This document shows positions 9,541 through 25,356 of a stretch of DNA of 63,171 nucleotides, piece after piece; positions within the stretch are counted from its first letter, which is position 1, and each line of letters begins with the position of its first letter. The notes under the pieces were generated by a model. That model had not been told where the DNA came from. It was given only the letters and a program-made list of their open reading frames with translations, and searched no databases. Both the position numbers and the translations under genes were made by a program. The stretch lies in the NCBI GenBank assembly GCA_902524635.1, contig CABZDY010000002.1, positions 1-63,171 of the forward strand, in the 5' to 3' direction. This DNA comes from an uncultured Pelagibacteraceae bacterium (GTDB taxonomy: Bacteria; Pseudomonadota; Alphaproteobacteria; Pelagibacterales; Pelagibacteraceae).

Positions 9541-10001
9541 TTTTGATTTAACAATTCTTTTATAATTGCTCCTGCTTTAGAAAAATCAATACTGTCAGCA
9601 TTATTTTTTTTTAATTCACCCATAACTTTTCCCATATCCTTTATTGAGTTTGCGCCTGTTAATTTAATTACCTCCTCACAAATTTTTTTGATATCATCTT
9701 CGCTAATCTGTTTAGGTAAATATTGACTAATTACACCGACTTCTTGTTCTTCTATATCCTGGAGATCCTTACGATTGTTCTTTTTATACAATTCAATTGA
9801 TTCGCTACGTTGTTTAATCATTTTTTTTAATAGTTTCTTAATATCCTCATCGTTGGTTACTTTTTTTTCCAACCCAGATCTATTGTTAATATCCAAATCC
9901 TTAATCCCAGATAATATTAACCTGTAAGTTGATATTTTATATTTATCTTTAGCTTTTAAAGCTGTTTTGTAGTCTGACTCTATACTATCTCTTAATGACA
10001 T
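9537..10001 (-). CDS. GatB/YqeY domain-containing protein
   Basis: MSLRDSIESDYKTALKAKDKYKISTYRLI...; start set to 10001 rather than ORF-track 10082 because homology begins at MSLRD. Confidence 0.9.
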   Translation of the reverse strand: MSLRDSIESDYKTALKAKDKYKISTYRLILSGIKDLDINNRSGLEKKVTNDEDIKKLLKKMIKQRSESIELYKKNNRKDLQDIEEQEVGVISQYLPKQISEDDIKKICEEVIKLTGANSIKDMGKVMGELKKNNADSIDFSKAGAIIKELLNQK

Positions 10002-10084
10002 ATTTAATTTTAGCGTATTAAGAATATTCTTCAAAAAAAAAAATATTTTATTTACAAAATATACATTAGATGTGTTGCGCAAAA

Positions 10085-10120
10085 AAAGGTTTTATTGTAT
10101 AGACCTTTAACTCATGAGTT
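10085..10120 (+). promoter_or_regulatory. Inverted repeats upstream of carA
   Basis: AAAGGT-N12-ACCTTT followed by perfect 12-bp palindrome AACTCATGAGTT ending 4 bp before carA TTG start. Confidence 0.4.
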
Positions 10121-10124
10121 GTAA

Positions 10125-11318
10125 TTGAACAAAAAACAAAAAAATAAAATTGCAATTAAACTTCAATTTCCAACAGGTATTTTAGTTCTAGATAATAAGT
10201 TAGTTTTTAAGGGGATTGGCCTTGGATATCAGGGAACCTCAACTGGCGAGGTTTGTTTTAATACATCTTTAACAGGATATCAGGAAATTATATCAGACCC
10301 ATCATATGCTGGACAAATTATAAACTTTACATTTCCTCATATTGGAAATGTTGGAACTAACAATGAAGATTTAGAATCTGATAAAGTATGGACGAGGGGT
10401 GCAATATTCAATTCTGAAATAACATCTCCATCAAATTATAGAGCTTTAAAGAGTTTAGATGAATGGCTAAAAAAAAATAAAATTGTTGGTCTAACTGGAT
10501 TAGATACTAGAAGCCTAACAAACTTGATTAGAGAAAAAGGTGCACCAAAAGGCACTATTTCAAATAATGCAAAAGGGAAATTCAATGTTAAAAAACTAAT
10601 TAATATGTCAATTAAATGGCCTGGTTTAGATGGACTAGATCTTGCAAAAGAGGTATCAACTACAAAAACTTATATCTGGAAAGGATTTAAGACTTGGAAA
10701 AAAGAAATTGGGTACAAAAAAAATATTAAAACAAAGTTTAAAATTGTTGCAATTGATTATGGTATAAAGAAAAATATTTTAAGATATTTTTCTGATTATA
10801 ACTGTGAAGTTAAAGTAGTTTCTTGTAAAAAAACCGCTGATGAAATTATGAAACTTAATCCAGATGGTATTTTTTTATCTAATGGCCCAGGAGATCCAGC
10901 GGCAACTGGAGAGTATGCAATTAATAATATAAAGAAATTAATAAAATTGAATTATCCAATTTTTGGAATCTGTCTTGGTCATCAAATTTTAGCTTTAGCT
11001 TTGAATGCAAAAACAAAAAAAATGAAATTAGGTCATAGAGGTGCCAATCATCCAGTCAAAAATTTAAGAAATAATTCAGTTGAGATTACAAGTCAAAATC
11101 ATGGATTTGTTGTTATAGAAAAAAGCTTATCTAAAAATATTCAAATTACTCATAAGTCACTTTTTGACGATTCTATTGAAGGAATTAGGTTAAAAAATAA
11201 ACCTGTCTTTTCTGTTCAGTATCACCCAGAAGCAAATCCTGGCCCTCAAGATAGTCAATATTTATTCAACAACTTTATTCAAGATGTAAAAAAACATGCC
11301 AAAAAGAAAAGACATTAA
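10125..11318 (+). CDS. carA: Carbamoyl-phosphate synthase small subunit
   Basis: [60 protein letters not shown] start. Confidence 0.98.
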   Translation: MNKKQKNKIAIKLQFPTGILVLDNKLVFKGIGLGYQGTSTGEVCFNTSLTGYQEIISDPSYAGQIINFTFPHIGNVGTNNEDLESDKVWTRGAIFNSEITSPSNYRALKSLDEWLKKNKIVGLTGLDTRSLTNLIREKGAPKGTISNNAKGKFNVKKLINMSIKWPGLDGLDLAKEVSTTKTYIWKGFKTWKKEIGYKKNIKTKFKIVAIDYGIKKNILRYFSDYNCEVKVVSCKKTADEIMKLNPDGIFLSNGPGDPAATGEYAINNIKKLIKLNYPIFGICLGHQILALALNAKTKKMKLGHRGANHPVKNLRNNSVEITSQNHGFVVIEKSLSKNIQITHKSLFDDSIEGIRLKNKPVFSVQYHPEANPGPQDSQYLFNNFIQDVKKHAKKKRH

Positions 11319-14300
11319 AAAAATATTAGTTATAGGAGCTGGCCCGATAATAATTGGACAAGCATGTGAATTTGATTATTCAGGTACACAAGCTTGTAAA
11401 GCTCTTAAAGATGAAGGTTTTGAGGTAGTTTTAATAAATTCAAATCCTGCAACTATCATGACTGATCCTGGAGTTGCTGATAAAACCTATATTGAACCCA
11501 TCACAATTCCTGTTTTAGAGGAAGTTATTAAAAAAGAAAAACCTAATGCGATTTTACCAACAATGGGGGGGCAGACTGCATTAAATTTGGCAATAAGTGC
11601 AGAAAAAGCTGGATTACTTAAAAAATATAAAATCGAATTGATAGGTGCAAAATCCAAGGCAATTGAAAATGCTGAAGATCGTAAAAAATTTAGAAAAAAT
11701 ATGTCTGACATTGGTTTAGATTTGCCAAAATCAAGAATAATAAATCATTTTAAAGATGCAGCAAAATGTTTGAAGAAGATAGGATTACCAGCAATTATTA
11801 GACCATCTTTTACTTTGGGTGGTTTAGGAGGAGGTATTGCTAAAAACAAAAAAGATTTCTTTAAACTTGTCAAAACTGGGATGAACGAATCCCCTCAAAA
11901 TCAGGTTTTAATTGAAGAGTCGTTGGAAGGTTGGAAAGAATTTGAAATGGAGGTTGTAAGAGACAAAAAAGATAACTGTATAATAATTTGTTCAATAGAA
12001 AATGTAGATCCAATGGGTATCCATACAGGAGACTCTATCACGGTTGCTCCAGCATTAACCTTAACTGATAAAGAATACCAGGTCATGAGAAATGCATCTA
12101 TTGCCTGCTTAAGAAAAATTGGAGTTGAAACAGGGGGATCAAATGTTCAGTTTGCGATAAATCCTAGAAATGGAAGAATGGTTATAATAGAAATGAATCC
12201 GAGAGTATCAAGATCCTCTGCTCTTGCATCAAAAGCAACAGGTTTCCCGATTGCGAAAGTAGCAGCCAAACTTGCGGTGGGATACACTTTAGATGAATTA
12301 AAAAATGAAATTACAAAAGTGACTCCAGCTTCATTTGAACCAACAATTGATTATGTTGTTACAAAAATTCCAAGATTTACATTTGAAAAGTTTTCAGATA
12401 CTCAAGCGATGCTTGGAACTTCAATGAGATCTGTTGGTGAAGCAATGGCAATTGGAAGAAATTTCAAAGAGTCTTTTCAAAAAGCTTTGGTATCTTTAGA
12501 AACTGGATTTTCTGGATTAGATAATTATTTTAATTACTCAAAAAAAGATATTATTAAAAATTTAAAGGTTAATATTCCAAATAGACTATTATTAATTGCA
12601 GAAGCTTTTAGGAAAAATATTTCTTTAAACAAAATATACATGTTATCAAATGTTGATCCCTGGTTCTTAAATCAAATTAAGGATCTTGTGGACGAGGAGA
12701 AAAATATAAAAAAGTTAGGTATTCCTAAAACTTATAATGAATTTAACAGAATAAAATCAATTGGATTTTCAGATAAAAAGTTATCAAAAATTACTGGAAT
12801 TAAAGAAGGAATTATTAGATCTAAAAGGGTTGCACTTAAAGTTTTACCTGTATTTAAAAAGGTAGACACTTGTGCAGCAGAATTTAAATCCTTTACTCCA
12901 TATATGTATTCAACATACCAGAGGAGTTTTTCATTGAATACTGAGTGTGAGGCAGATCCTAGCAATAGAAATAAGATAATAATTCTTGGAGGAGGTCCAA
13001 ATAGAATTGGACAGGGAATAGAGTTTGATTATTGTTGTTGTCAGGCAAGCTTTTCTTTGAAAGAAGCTGGATTTGAAACAATAATGGTCAATTGTAACCC
13101 TGAAACAGTTTCGACAGACTATGACACCAGCAATAGACTGTATTTTGAGCCACTGGTTGAAGAATACGTTCAAAATATAATCTTAAAAGAAAAATCAAAT
13201 GGAAATCTGATAGGTATTATTACTCAATTTGGAGGCCAAACTCCAATTAAACTAGCAAAATTCTTACATGAAAATAAATTACCAATACTTGGTACTCAAT
13301 ATACTTCAATTGATCTTGCAGAGGACAGAGATAGATTTAGAGATCTATTGATTAAATTAAATTTAAAACAAGCAAATAGTGGAATTGCTATCAAATTTGA
13401 TCAAGCAATTAAAATAAGTGAAAAAATTGGACTGCCTGTTGTTGTTAGACCTTCATATGTTTTAGGTGGAAGAGCAATGGAAATTGTTCATGATAAAAGC
13501 CAGCTTAAAAAGTTTATTAATGAGGCTTTTAAAGCTTCAGAACAAAATCCAATTTTAATTGATAAATTTATTGATAACGCAATGGAAGTTGATGTAGATG
13601 CTATCTCTGATGGTAAAGATGTTTATGTTGCTGGTATCATGCAGCATATAGAAGAAGCAGGAGTTCATTCTGGAGACTCTGCTTGTTGCCTACCGCCAGT
13701 TTCTATCAAAGATAACCTTCTAAAAGAAATTAAGGTTCAAACAAGAAGACTAGCTTTAGCATTAAAAGTTAAAGGACTTTTAAATATTCAATTTGCAATT
13801 AAGAAAGATGAAATATTTGTTATTGAAGTAAATCCAAGAGCGAGTAGGACAGTTCCATTTGTGTCAAAAGCTAATGGTATCCCATTAGCCAAAATTGCAT
13901 CAAGAATAATGGCAGGTGAAAAACTTTCAAAATATAAATTAAAATATAAAACCAATAAAAAATTTGCTGTTAAAGAGGCTGTATTTCCATTTAATAAATT
14001 CCCAGATAGTGATCTATTGCTTGGACCAGAGATGAAATCAACAGGAGAAGTGATGGGATTTGATGATGATTTTGGAATGGCGATTGCCAAAAGTCAAATT
14101 GCAGCATCAAACTCCCTTCCTACTAAAGGTTTAGCATTTTTATCCGTAAAAGACTCTCACAAACAAGAAATTATTGGTGTCGCTCAAAGACTTATAAAAC
14201 TTGGATTTACTTTATCAGCTACTAAAGGAACAGCAGATATAATAAAAAAAAATCGAATGAAATGTAGAAAAATTAATAAGGTAAGTAGTGGAAAACCCCA

Positions 14301-14520
14301 TATAGTTGATGTTTTAAATTCTAAAAAAATTGCTTTAGTTATAAATACAGGTGGTGGAAATAGTGAAAGCAGAATTAATGACGCTTTAGCTTTAAGAAGA
14401 GGAACTTTGGCTAATAAAATTCCTTATTGCACCAATATGTCAACAGCTTACTCATTTTTAGAGGCAATAAACTCTCTAAAGACAAAAAAATTAAAGGTCA
14501 AACCCCTTCAAGAAAATTAG
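11296..14520 (+). CDS. carB: Carbamoyl-phosphate synthase large subunit
   Basis: [27 protein letters not shown], duplicated ATP-grasp halves, [29 protein letters not shown]. Confidence 0.98.
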   Translation: MPKRKDIKKILVIGAGPIIIGQACEFDYSGTQACKALKDEGFEVVLINSNPATIMTDPGVADKTYIEPITIPVLEEVIKKEKPNAILPTMGGQTALNLAISAEKAGLLKKYKIELIGAKSKAIENAEDRKKFRKNMSDIGLDLPKSRIINHFKDAAKCLKKIGLPAIIRPSFTLGGLGGGIAKNKKDFFKLVKTGMNESPQNQVLIEESLEGWKEFEMEVVRDKKDNCIIICSIENVDPMGIHTGDSITVAPALTLTDKEYQVMRNASIACLRKIGVETGGSNVQFAINPRNGRMVIIEMNPRVSRSSALASKATGFPIAKVAAKLAVGYTLDELKNEITKVTPASFEPTIDYVVTKIPRFTFEKFSDTQAMLGTSMRSVGEAMAIGRNFKESFQKALVSLETGFSGLDNYFNYSKKDIIKNLKVNIPNRLLLIAEAFRKNISLNKIYMLSNVDPWFLNQIKDLVDEEKNIKKLGIPKTYNEFNRIKSIGFSDKKLSKITGIKEGIIRSKRVALKVLPVFKKVDTCAAEFKSFTPYMYSTYQRSFSLNTECEADPSNRNKIIILGGGPNRIGQGIEFDYCCCQASFSLKEAGFETIMVNCNPETVSTDYDTSNRLYFEPLVEEYVQNIILKEKSNGNLIGIITQFGGQTPIKLAKFLHENKLPILGTQYTSIDLAEDRDRFRDLLIKLNLKQANSGIAIKFDQAIKISEKIGLPVVVRPSYVLGGRAMEIVHDKSQLKKFINEAFKASEQNPILIDKFIDNAMEVDVDAISDGKDVYVAGIMQHIEEAGVHSGDSACCLPPVSIKDNLLKEIKVQTRRLALALKVKGLLNIQFAIKKDEIFVIEVNPRASRTVPFVSKANGIPLAKIASRIMAGEKLSKYKLKYKTNKKFAVKEAVFPFNKFPDSDLLLGPEMKSTGEVMGFDDDFGMAIAKSQIAASNSLPTKGLAFLSVKDSHKQEIIGVAQRLIKLGFTLSATKGTADIIKKNRMKCRKINKVSSGKPHIVDVLNSKKIALVINTGGGNSESRINDALALRRGTLANKIPYCTNMSTAYSFLEAINSLKTKKLKVKPLQEN

Positions 14521-15962
14521 GTCTCAACCACCATTGTGTCTTTTGAGCCTCCACCTTGTGAACTATTAACAATAGTACTCCCTTTCCTTAAAGCAACTCT
14601 AGTAAGTCCTCCCATTGTCACATAAGTAGACTTGCCATTTAATATAAACGGTCTTAAATCTAAATGCCTAGGCTCTATTCCATTTTCCGAGATTGTTGGA
14701 ATTGTTGATAAAATCTCCAAAGGTTGAGCTACAAATTCTCTAGGATTTTGTTTTATTTTTTTTATCATTTCTTCTCTCTCTTTTTTTGGAGCTTTAGGAC
14801 CTATCATTATCCCATAACCTCCAGAGGCATTTGCAGGTTTCACGACTAACTTAGATATATTTTCAATTACATGCTGTCTGTGAACTTTATTTTCACATAA
14901 AAATGTTTCTACTTGGTTTAATTTTGGCTGTTCCCCTAAATAATATACAATCATTTTGTTTACATAAGCGTAAACAGCTTTATCATCTGCTACACCTGTT
15001 CCAATTGCATTAATTATTCCAACATTACCTTTTTTCCAGCATTTAAATAACCCAGGCACTCCAATAAGAGAACTTTTGTTAAACACTTTTGGATCAAGAA
15101 ATGTGTCATCTAATCTTCGATATATGCAATCAACTTTTAATTTACCTTTGACAGTTTTCATAAAAACATTATCATTTTCAACAAACAGATCTTTACCCTC
15201 CACAAGAGCTATTCCCATTTGTTCGGCCAAGAACGAATGTTCAAAATAAGCAGAGTTATAAATACCTGGTGTCAAAACAACCATATGAGGATTATCTGTT
15301 TTTTTTGGAATACACTCAACCATGCTTTGATAAAGTTTGTTAGAATATTGATGAACTGACGAAACTTTATATCTTGTAAATAATTCTGGAAATACATCCC
15401 TCATAACCATTCTATTTTCTAACATGTATGACACACCAGATGGTACGCGCAGATTATCTTCAAGTACTAAATACTCTCCATTATAATTTCTTATTAAATC
15501 TATACCTGAAATGTTTGCCCAAGCTTTATACTTTGGTGAAAAACCTTCACATTCTTTCAAATAGTATGGTGAATTAAATATCAAATCCCTAGGTATAACT
15601 TTATCCTTAAAAATTTTTTTCTTGTTATAAACATCATCAATAAATAAGTTTAAAGCTTTAACCCTTTGGGTTAATCCTCTTGATATTTTATTCCATTGAG
15701 ACTTTGGTATGATTCTAGGGATAATATCTAGGGGCCACTTTTTTTCCTCTGCTCTATTATTTGCAGCATAAACTCTAAAATTTATACCTCTAGCACTTAT
15801 TGTACTTTGACAATTTTTTTCAATTTCCTGTAATTTTTTTTTTCCGTGTCTTTCTAGAATACCTGACATTATTCTAGCATGCTTTCTAAGTTTGTTATCT
15901 TCTGTCAAATATCCGTCATATGCGGACTTAGCATCATAGTTTTTCCAGAATGGAGTGACCAT
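14517..15962 (-). CDS. Circularly permuted type 2 ATP-grasp protein (DUF404/DUF407-type)
   Basis: [71 protein letters not shown]. Confidence 0.92.
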   Translation of the reverse strand: MVTPFWKNYDAKSAYDGYLTEDNKLRKHARIMSGILERHGKKKLQEIEKNCQSTISARGINFRVYAANNRAEEKKWPLDIIPRIIPKSQWNKISRGLTQRVKALNLFIDDVYNKKKIFKDKVIPRDLIFNSPYYLKECEGFSPKYKAWANISGIDLIRNYNGEYLVLEDNLRVPSGVSYMLENRMVMRDVFPELFTRYKVSSVHQYSNKLYQSMVECIPKKTDNPHMVVLTPGIYNSAYFEHSFLAEQMGIALVEGKDLFVENDNVFMKTVKGKLKVDCIYRRLDDTFLDPKVFNKSSLIGVPGLFKCWKKGNVGIINAIGTGVADDKAVYAYVNKMIVYYLGEQPKLNQVETFLCENKVHRQHVIENISKLVVKPANASGGYGIMIGPKAPKKEREEMIKKIKQNPREFVAQPLEILSTIPTISENGIEPRHLDLRPFILNGKSTYVTMGGLTRVALRKGSTIVNSSQGGGSKDTMVVET

Positions 15963-16068
15963 TCATTCATTTTTTAATAAATTATTTTACAAAACAATTG
16001 CTAAAAGCAAATAACAGCTATGTTGTAAAATATTTGAAAAATCTGGCTTTTTTAAATAAGAATTACGT

Positions 16069-16794
16069 ATGACATATTGTATAGGAATTAAAACAAACGA
16101 GGGATTGGTATTTGCATCAGATTCTAGGACCAATGCTGGTTTAGATAACGTAAACATATATTCAAAAATGTTTACGCATGATGTTGGGGATAGAACAATA
16201 GTAATTGTTACATCAGGAAATTTAGGAACATCTCAGGCAGTCTATAAATCAATCGAAAAAGATTTGAAAAGTGAGTCTGGTATAATGAATTTAAATACCT
16301 GTAAAGATTTTGAGCAAGTCGCTTCATATGTTGGATCTTTAAATATTGAGCACTCTTCTCCTCAAGGAATTAACACTGATAATGTACTTTTAGGTTCAAC
16401 TTTTATAATTGGTGGGCAAATAAAAGGACAAAAAATGGAACTGTATCTTATTTATCCACAAGGAAATTACATTAGGCCTGCGGATAGCAAACCTTATCTT
16501 GTTATTGGTGAAGTTAAATATGGAAAACCAATTCTTGATAGAGTTATTAAACCAGATGTATCAATTGGTGACGCTTCAAGATGTGCACTGATTTCAATGG
16601 ACTCAACTTTGAAAAGTGATTTAACTGTTGGACCACCAATAGATTTTGCAATTTATAAAAAAGATGAAAATAAATTAGCTTCTTTAAAGTGTCTAAGTAT
16701 AAATGATGAGGATTATTCTAAAGTTTGTAACACTTGGTCTGAGGGAATTTTTAAAGTATTTGACACTTTTCCTAGATTCGATTGGGAAGATTAA
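16069..16794 (+). CDS. Proteasome-type protease, Anbu family
   Basis: MTYCIGIKTNEGLVFASDSRTNAGLDNVNIYSKMF; Ntn-hydrolase proteasome beta fold; paired with circularly permuted ATP-grasp gene. Confidence 0.9.
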   Translation: MTYCIGIKTNEGLVFASDSRTNAGLDNVNIYSKMFTHDVGDRTIVIVTSGNLGTSQAVYKSIEKDLKSESGIMNLNTCKDFEQVASYVGSLNIEHSSPQGINTDNVLLGSTFIIGGQIKGQKMELYLIYPQGNYIRPADSKPYLVIGEVKYGKPILDRVIKPDVSIGDASRCALISMDSTLKSDLTVGPPIDFAIYKKDENKLASLKCLSINDEDYSKVCNTWSEGIFKVFDTFPRFDWED

Positions 16795-17456
16795 TCTTCT
16801 ACCTTCCAATCAGTTTTGAAAGTAACATAATTTACTTGTAAGCATCTTCTCTCTTTAATTATTTCTTTTTTTTCCATTCCATGCCAAGTATCAGGCCCAC
16901 TTGAAAAAAAATATCCATAATTATCTTTATAAGGTAATGTTTTTATAAGCTTTAAATCAATATCATAAAAATCAGTTCCTAATTCCTCACTTTCATTATG
17001 TTTATTAACAAATAACAAGCACGACATAAGTTTCTCTTTGATATCGCAATGTGGCTTTAACCAGAAACCTTCTCGATCACAAATTACTTCAACCCTTACA
17101 TATGAATTTGAAAGGTCTTTATTAATTAATTGAGATATTTTTTGATACGTTTTTTTATTTTGAAGTTCTTTAATTAGATTGGTAAGTCCTGGGAATTCAT
17201 TAGAATTTTCCTTGGTGACAAAACATCTGAATTTTAAGGCTTTCCCACCATCTGAAATACCTTCCCTAAATTTTCCCTCTCCTCCATCTATAGCTCTAGT
17301 ACCATCATAATTGAGATTATGTTTTACAGGATCTGTGATATCAGCTGCAACTATCTCATTTATTTGCTCATCTGTAAGAGGTTTGTTTAATTCCCAATGT
17401 ACGAATGGACTATCAAATTTTTTTGAGTCATTAATAATTGAATTTAAATAGGACAT
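16791..17456 (-). CDS. 2OG-Fe(II) oxygenase family protein
   Basis: HxD (LKPHCDIKEK) ... WHGMEKK ... RRCLQVNYV pattern of 2-oxoglutarate dioxygenases. Confidence 0.7.
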   Translation of the reverse strand: MSYLNSIINDSKKFDSPFVHWELNKPLTDEQINEIVAADITDPVKHNLNYDGTRAIDGGEGKFREGISDGGKALKFRCFVTKENSNEFPGLTNLIKELQNKKTYQKISQLINKDLSNSYVRVEVICDREGFWLKPHCDIKEKLMSCLLFVNKHNESEELGTDFYDIDLKLIKTLPYKDNYGYFFSSGPDTWHGMEKKEIIKERRCLQVNYVTFKTDWKVED

Positions 17457-18400
17457 TAGTTACTTATTCTCTCTTTTATGATTTTTGCTACTCTATTAGT
17501 TTCATCAAGTTTTTGATAGGTCCAAGTTTCCATATCTTCCCCAAGGTTTCTAGTGATATTTAATTCTCTAAATAAATTTCTAAATCTTTGGAATCTTATA
17601 TCATTTTTTCTAGGCAAAATATTTGCAATATAAACAGGTTTTCCAGTTAAAGCTGCTTCTGAAATCATTGAGCTAGAGTCACATGTAACAACAATATTTT
17701 CAGAAATAGCTAGAGCTGATAAATATGCACTTTTGTCAACGTTCATTATAACTGTATGATTTTTGCCAAAAAATTCTTTAGCATAGTGAATCGTATTTAG
17801 TGGAGTTCTCATTGACGGTATCACAACAAGTTGAAATTCGTATTTTTTCAAAAGTTTGTAAAATATTGAAAAAATATGTTTTATATTTTTTGTTGAATAA
17901 TCATAGTATTTTGTAGGTCCACCCATTATTAAACACCAGATTTTTCTATCATCTTTTTTTATAAAAGAGTTTAAATAATTCTTATTCTCAACTATTTCAC
18001 CTTCTGTAAGATAATGGAGAGCACCTTTAGTTGTAATTACATTGGAGCCCTTAATTCCATCATGTTCTGGAGCTACTACAAAATCAAAGTAATTTAAGTT
18101 TATTTTTGGATCTTGAATATGAATATTAAAAACTTTTTTGTTCGAAATACTTTTTAAATGGATAGACGGAATTATACTTTTTCGGCCACAAGATATTATT
18201 AAATCATAATCTGACTGATTTATTTTTTTATAGACACTTTGAGAAATTGGAGAAAATTTTGGTGTAATTAACTTCCAAAAATTGTTTAGTTCAACCTTGT
18301 GGTGAGTAAAATCTATATCTAAAGCTTTAGCTAAGCCTTCAACCTGGCTCAACATACCATGCATACCCTCGGTCAATAAAATACCTTTTAATTTGCTCAT
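17456..18400 (-). CDS. Mitochondrial fission ELM1 family protein (DUF1022)
   Basis: LTEGMHGMLSQVEGLAKAL, DLIISCGRKS, HIQDPKINLNYFDFVVAPEHDGIKGSNVITTKGALH. Confidence 0.85.
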   Translation of the reverse strand: MSKLKGILLTEGMHGMLSQVEGLAKALDIDFTHHKVELNNFWKLITPKFSPISQSVYKKINQSDYDLIISCGRKSIIPSIHLKSISNKKVFNIHIQDPKINLNYFDFVVAPEHDGIKGSNVITTKGALHYLTEGEIVENKNYLNSFIKKDDRKIWCLIMGGPTKYYDYSTKNIKHIFSIFYKLLKKYEFQLVVIPSMRTPLNTIHYAKEFFGKNHTVIMNVDKSAYLSALAISENIVVTCDSSSMISEAALTGKPVYIANILPRKNDIRFQRFRNLFRELNITRNLGEDMETWTYQKLDETNRVAKIIKERISN

Positions 18401-18420
18401 TATTAACTATATAGACCTCT

Positions 18421-19368
18421 ATGAGTGAAAAACCAACTAAACATACAAAAGTGTTAATAATTGGATCTGGTCCGGCGGGCTACACTGCTGCAGTTTATGC
18501 TGCAAGAGCTATGCTAAAACCAATGTTAGTTGCAGGTATGCAGCCAGGTGGTCAACTAACAATTACAACTGATGTTGAGAACTATCCAGGCTTTGCTGAT
18601 GTTATACAAGGACCATGGTTAATGGAACAAATGAGAGAGCAAGCAAAAGCAGTTGGAACGGATTTAGTTGAAGATCATATTCAATCTGTAAATCTAAAAG
18701 CTAAACCTTTTGAAGCTATTGGCGATGGTGGACAGAAATATACTGCAGACTCAATTATAATTTCAACAGGTGCACAAGCAAGATGGTTAAATATTGAATC
18801 TGAAGAAAAATTTAAAGGATTTGGAGTTTCGGCATGTGCAACATGCGATGGATTCTTTTTTAAAGATAAAACAGTAGCAGTTGTTGGTGGTGGAAATGCA
18901 GCAGTCGAAGAAGCAATGTTTCTTACAAAATTTGCATCAAAAGTGCAGTTAATTCACAGAAGAAATGAGCTAAGAGCAGAAAAGCTTTTGCAAAAAAAAT
19001 TAATGGAAAACAAAAAAATTGAAATTATCTGGGATTCAGTTGTTGAAGAAGTGATTGGGGATGAAGAACCGAAAAATGTAAAAGGTTTAAAAATTAAAAA
19101 TACAAAAACTAATGAAATGTCAGAGCTAAAAATTGACGGTTTATTTATAGCTATTGGTCATGACCCTGCTACTTCTCTATTTAAAGATCAATTAGAAATG
19201 GACAATACAGGTTATCTAATTACAAAAAGTGATTCTACTGAAACAAATGTTCCAGGTGTTTATGCTGCCGGAGATGTTAAAGATAAAATTTTTAGACAAG
19301 CAGTAACAGCAGCAGGAATGGGCTGTATGGCTGCCCTAGAAGCAGAAAAATATTTAGCTTCAAATTAA
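18421..19368 (+). CDS. trxB: Thioredoxin-disulfide reductase
   Basis: GSGPAGYTAAVYAARA, CATCDG, VVGGGNAAVEEA, PGVYAAGDVKDKIFRQAVTAAGMGCMAALEAEKYL. Confidence 0.98.
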   Translation: MSEKPTKHTKVLIIGSGPAGYTAAVYAARAMLKPMLVAGMQPGGQLTITTDVENYPGFADVIQGPWLMEQMREQAKAVGTDLVEDHIQSVNLKAKPFEAIGDGGQKYTADSIIISTGAQARWLNIESEEKFKGFGVSACATCDGFFFKDKTVAVVGGGNAAVEEAMFLTKFASKVQLIHRRNELRAEKLLQKKLMENKKIEIIWDSVVEEVIGDEEPKNVKGLKIKNTKTNEMSELKIDGLFIAIGHDPATSLFKDQLEMDNTGYLITKSDSTETNVPGVYAAGDVKDKIFRQAVTAAGMGCMAALEAEKYLASN

Positions 19369-19392
19369 TTTAAGATCATTTATAAGTTATCT

Positions 19393-19776
19393 ATGGAAAA
19401 TATAGTAAAACAAATCCAATTAATAGCTTTGGTAATTATACTTGCTGCTACAGTTATAGCATTTGGTATTGAGATATATCAAATGATAGTTGTTCAAAAA
19501 GTTACTTTGGCCGATTTACTTTTACTTTTTCTATACCTAGAAGTTTTAGCAATGGTAAGAGTATTTTGGGAAAGTCAATCAATTCAAATAACTCTTCCAC
19601 TATTTATTGCAATTACTGCTCTATCTAGATTTATAATTTTACAAGGAAAATCAATCAATCCAGAAGTATTATTATATGAAGCAGGTGCCATTGTTTTAAT
19701 CGCAATAGCAATCCTTGTTTTAAGATTTAGAAACTCTCCATTATTTGGTTTAGAGAAAAAGAAAAAAACTAAATAA
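19393..19776 (+). CDS. Phosphate-starvation-inducible PsiE family membrane protein
   Basis: FIAITALSRFIILQ..., LLLFLYLEVLAMVRVFWES; four predicted TM segments. Confidence 0.75.
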   Translation: MENIVKQIQLIALVIILAATVIAFGIEIYQMIVVQKVTLADLLLLFLYLEVLAMVRVFWESQSIQITLPLFIAITALSRFIILQGKSINPEVLLYEAGAIVLIAIAILVLRFRNSPLFGLEKKKKTK

Positions 19777-19787
19777 TTTTCAAAGAA

Positions 19788-24178
<4,391 letters not shown>

Positions 24179-24200
<22 letters not shown>

Positions 24201-24934
24201 TTACTGGTGGAGCCACTAGAATTGGTGCTGCTATTGCTAGAAAACTTTCAGGCAAAGGAGTAGAAATCGTAATTCATTATAACAAATCAAAAGCAAAGGC
24301 TGAAAAACTTAAAAAAGAATTATCTATAAGCGGTACGAAAGTTTATTTGATCAAAGGAGATCTAAGTGTTGAAAACGATTTAAATAAGATTGTTAAATTT
24401 GCAAAATCCAAATTAAAATATTTTGATTGTTTAATAAATAATGCCTCACTGTTTGAAAATGATAAGTTAGAAAATTTTAATACAGATAGTTGGGGACAAC
24501 ATTTAAGAACAAATCTAAGAACACCTGCACTTTTATCAAAAGAGTTTTCTAAAAATATCAAGAAAAAAAATAATAATATTATTAATATAATAGATCAAAG
24601 AGTTTTTAAGCTTACACCCTACTTTTTTTCATATACTATTAGTAAAACTGGACTTTATACTCTTACAAAAACTAGTGCTATGAGTTTGGCACCAAAAATA
24701 AGAGTTAATGGAATTGCCCCTGGTCCTACAATTAGAAATAAAAGACAAAGTGAAAAACATTTTAAAAAACAATACATGGCAACACCTCTCAAAAGACAAG
24801 TAGATGTTGAGCAAATATGCAACGCAGTTGACTTTTTTATTAAAAATATATCTATTACTGGACAGGTGCTAGCAATAGATAGTGGTCAAAATTTAAATTG
24901 GCAAACACCTGACATTATGGGTGGTAAAGAATGA
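24179..24934 (+). CDS. SDR family pteridine reductase-like protein (FolM/PTR1-like)
   Basis: [12 protein letters not shown] with Arg; [21 protein letters not shown]: Asp at the usual catalytic Ser position, as in PTR1/FolM; followed by folB-like gene. Confidence 0.75.
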
Positions 24935-25356
24935 AAAAAAATAATTTTAAAATCATTAAAATTAGCAATAACAAAAGTCTTTTTAATTACGAAAAAAAAG
25001 TAATCATTAAAGAACTTATTCTAGATTTAAAACTTGGTTATTTTGACTTTGAAAAAGAAAAACCTCAAAAAGTAAAATTTAATATAGAAGTAAATTACGA
25101 GGATAAGAAACCTTCTGACGATAAAGATATAAAATCAATTGTAAATTATGCAAAAATTGTAAGATTGATAAAAAAATTAATCAAAAATAAACATTATAAT
25201 TTTTTAGAAACATTAGCTGAAGATGTATTCGATGAACTATTCAAAGATAAAAGAATTGATAAAATAAGTCTTCAAATTGAGAAATTAGAAATTATGAAAG
25301 ATTGCTCTTCCGTAGGTATTCAAATTTCAAAAAAAAGAAGTCATGATAAGTTCTGA
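24931..25356 (+). CDS. folB: Dihydroneopterin aldolase FolB-like
   Basis: [63 protein letters not shown]. Confidence 0.8.
   Translation: MKKNNFKIIKISNNKSLFNYEKKVIIKELILDLKLGYFDFEKEKPQKVKFNIEVNYEDKKPSDDKDIKSIVNYAKIVRLIKKLIKNKHYNFLETLAEDVFDELFKDKRIDKISLQIEKLEIMKDCSSVGIQISKKRSHDKF

Noticed and set aside
11487-14090. Several minus-strand ORFs of 61-100 aa
   Set aside because: Antisense to carB, which has full-length homology
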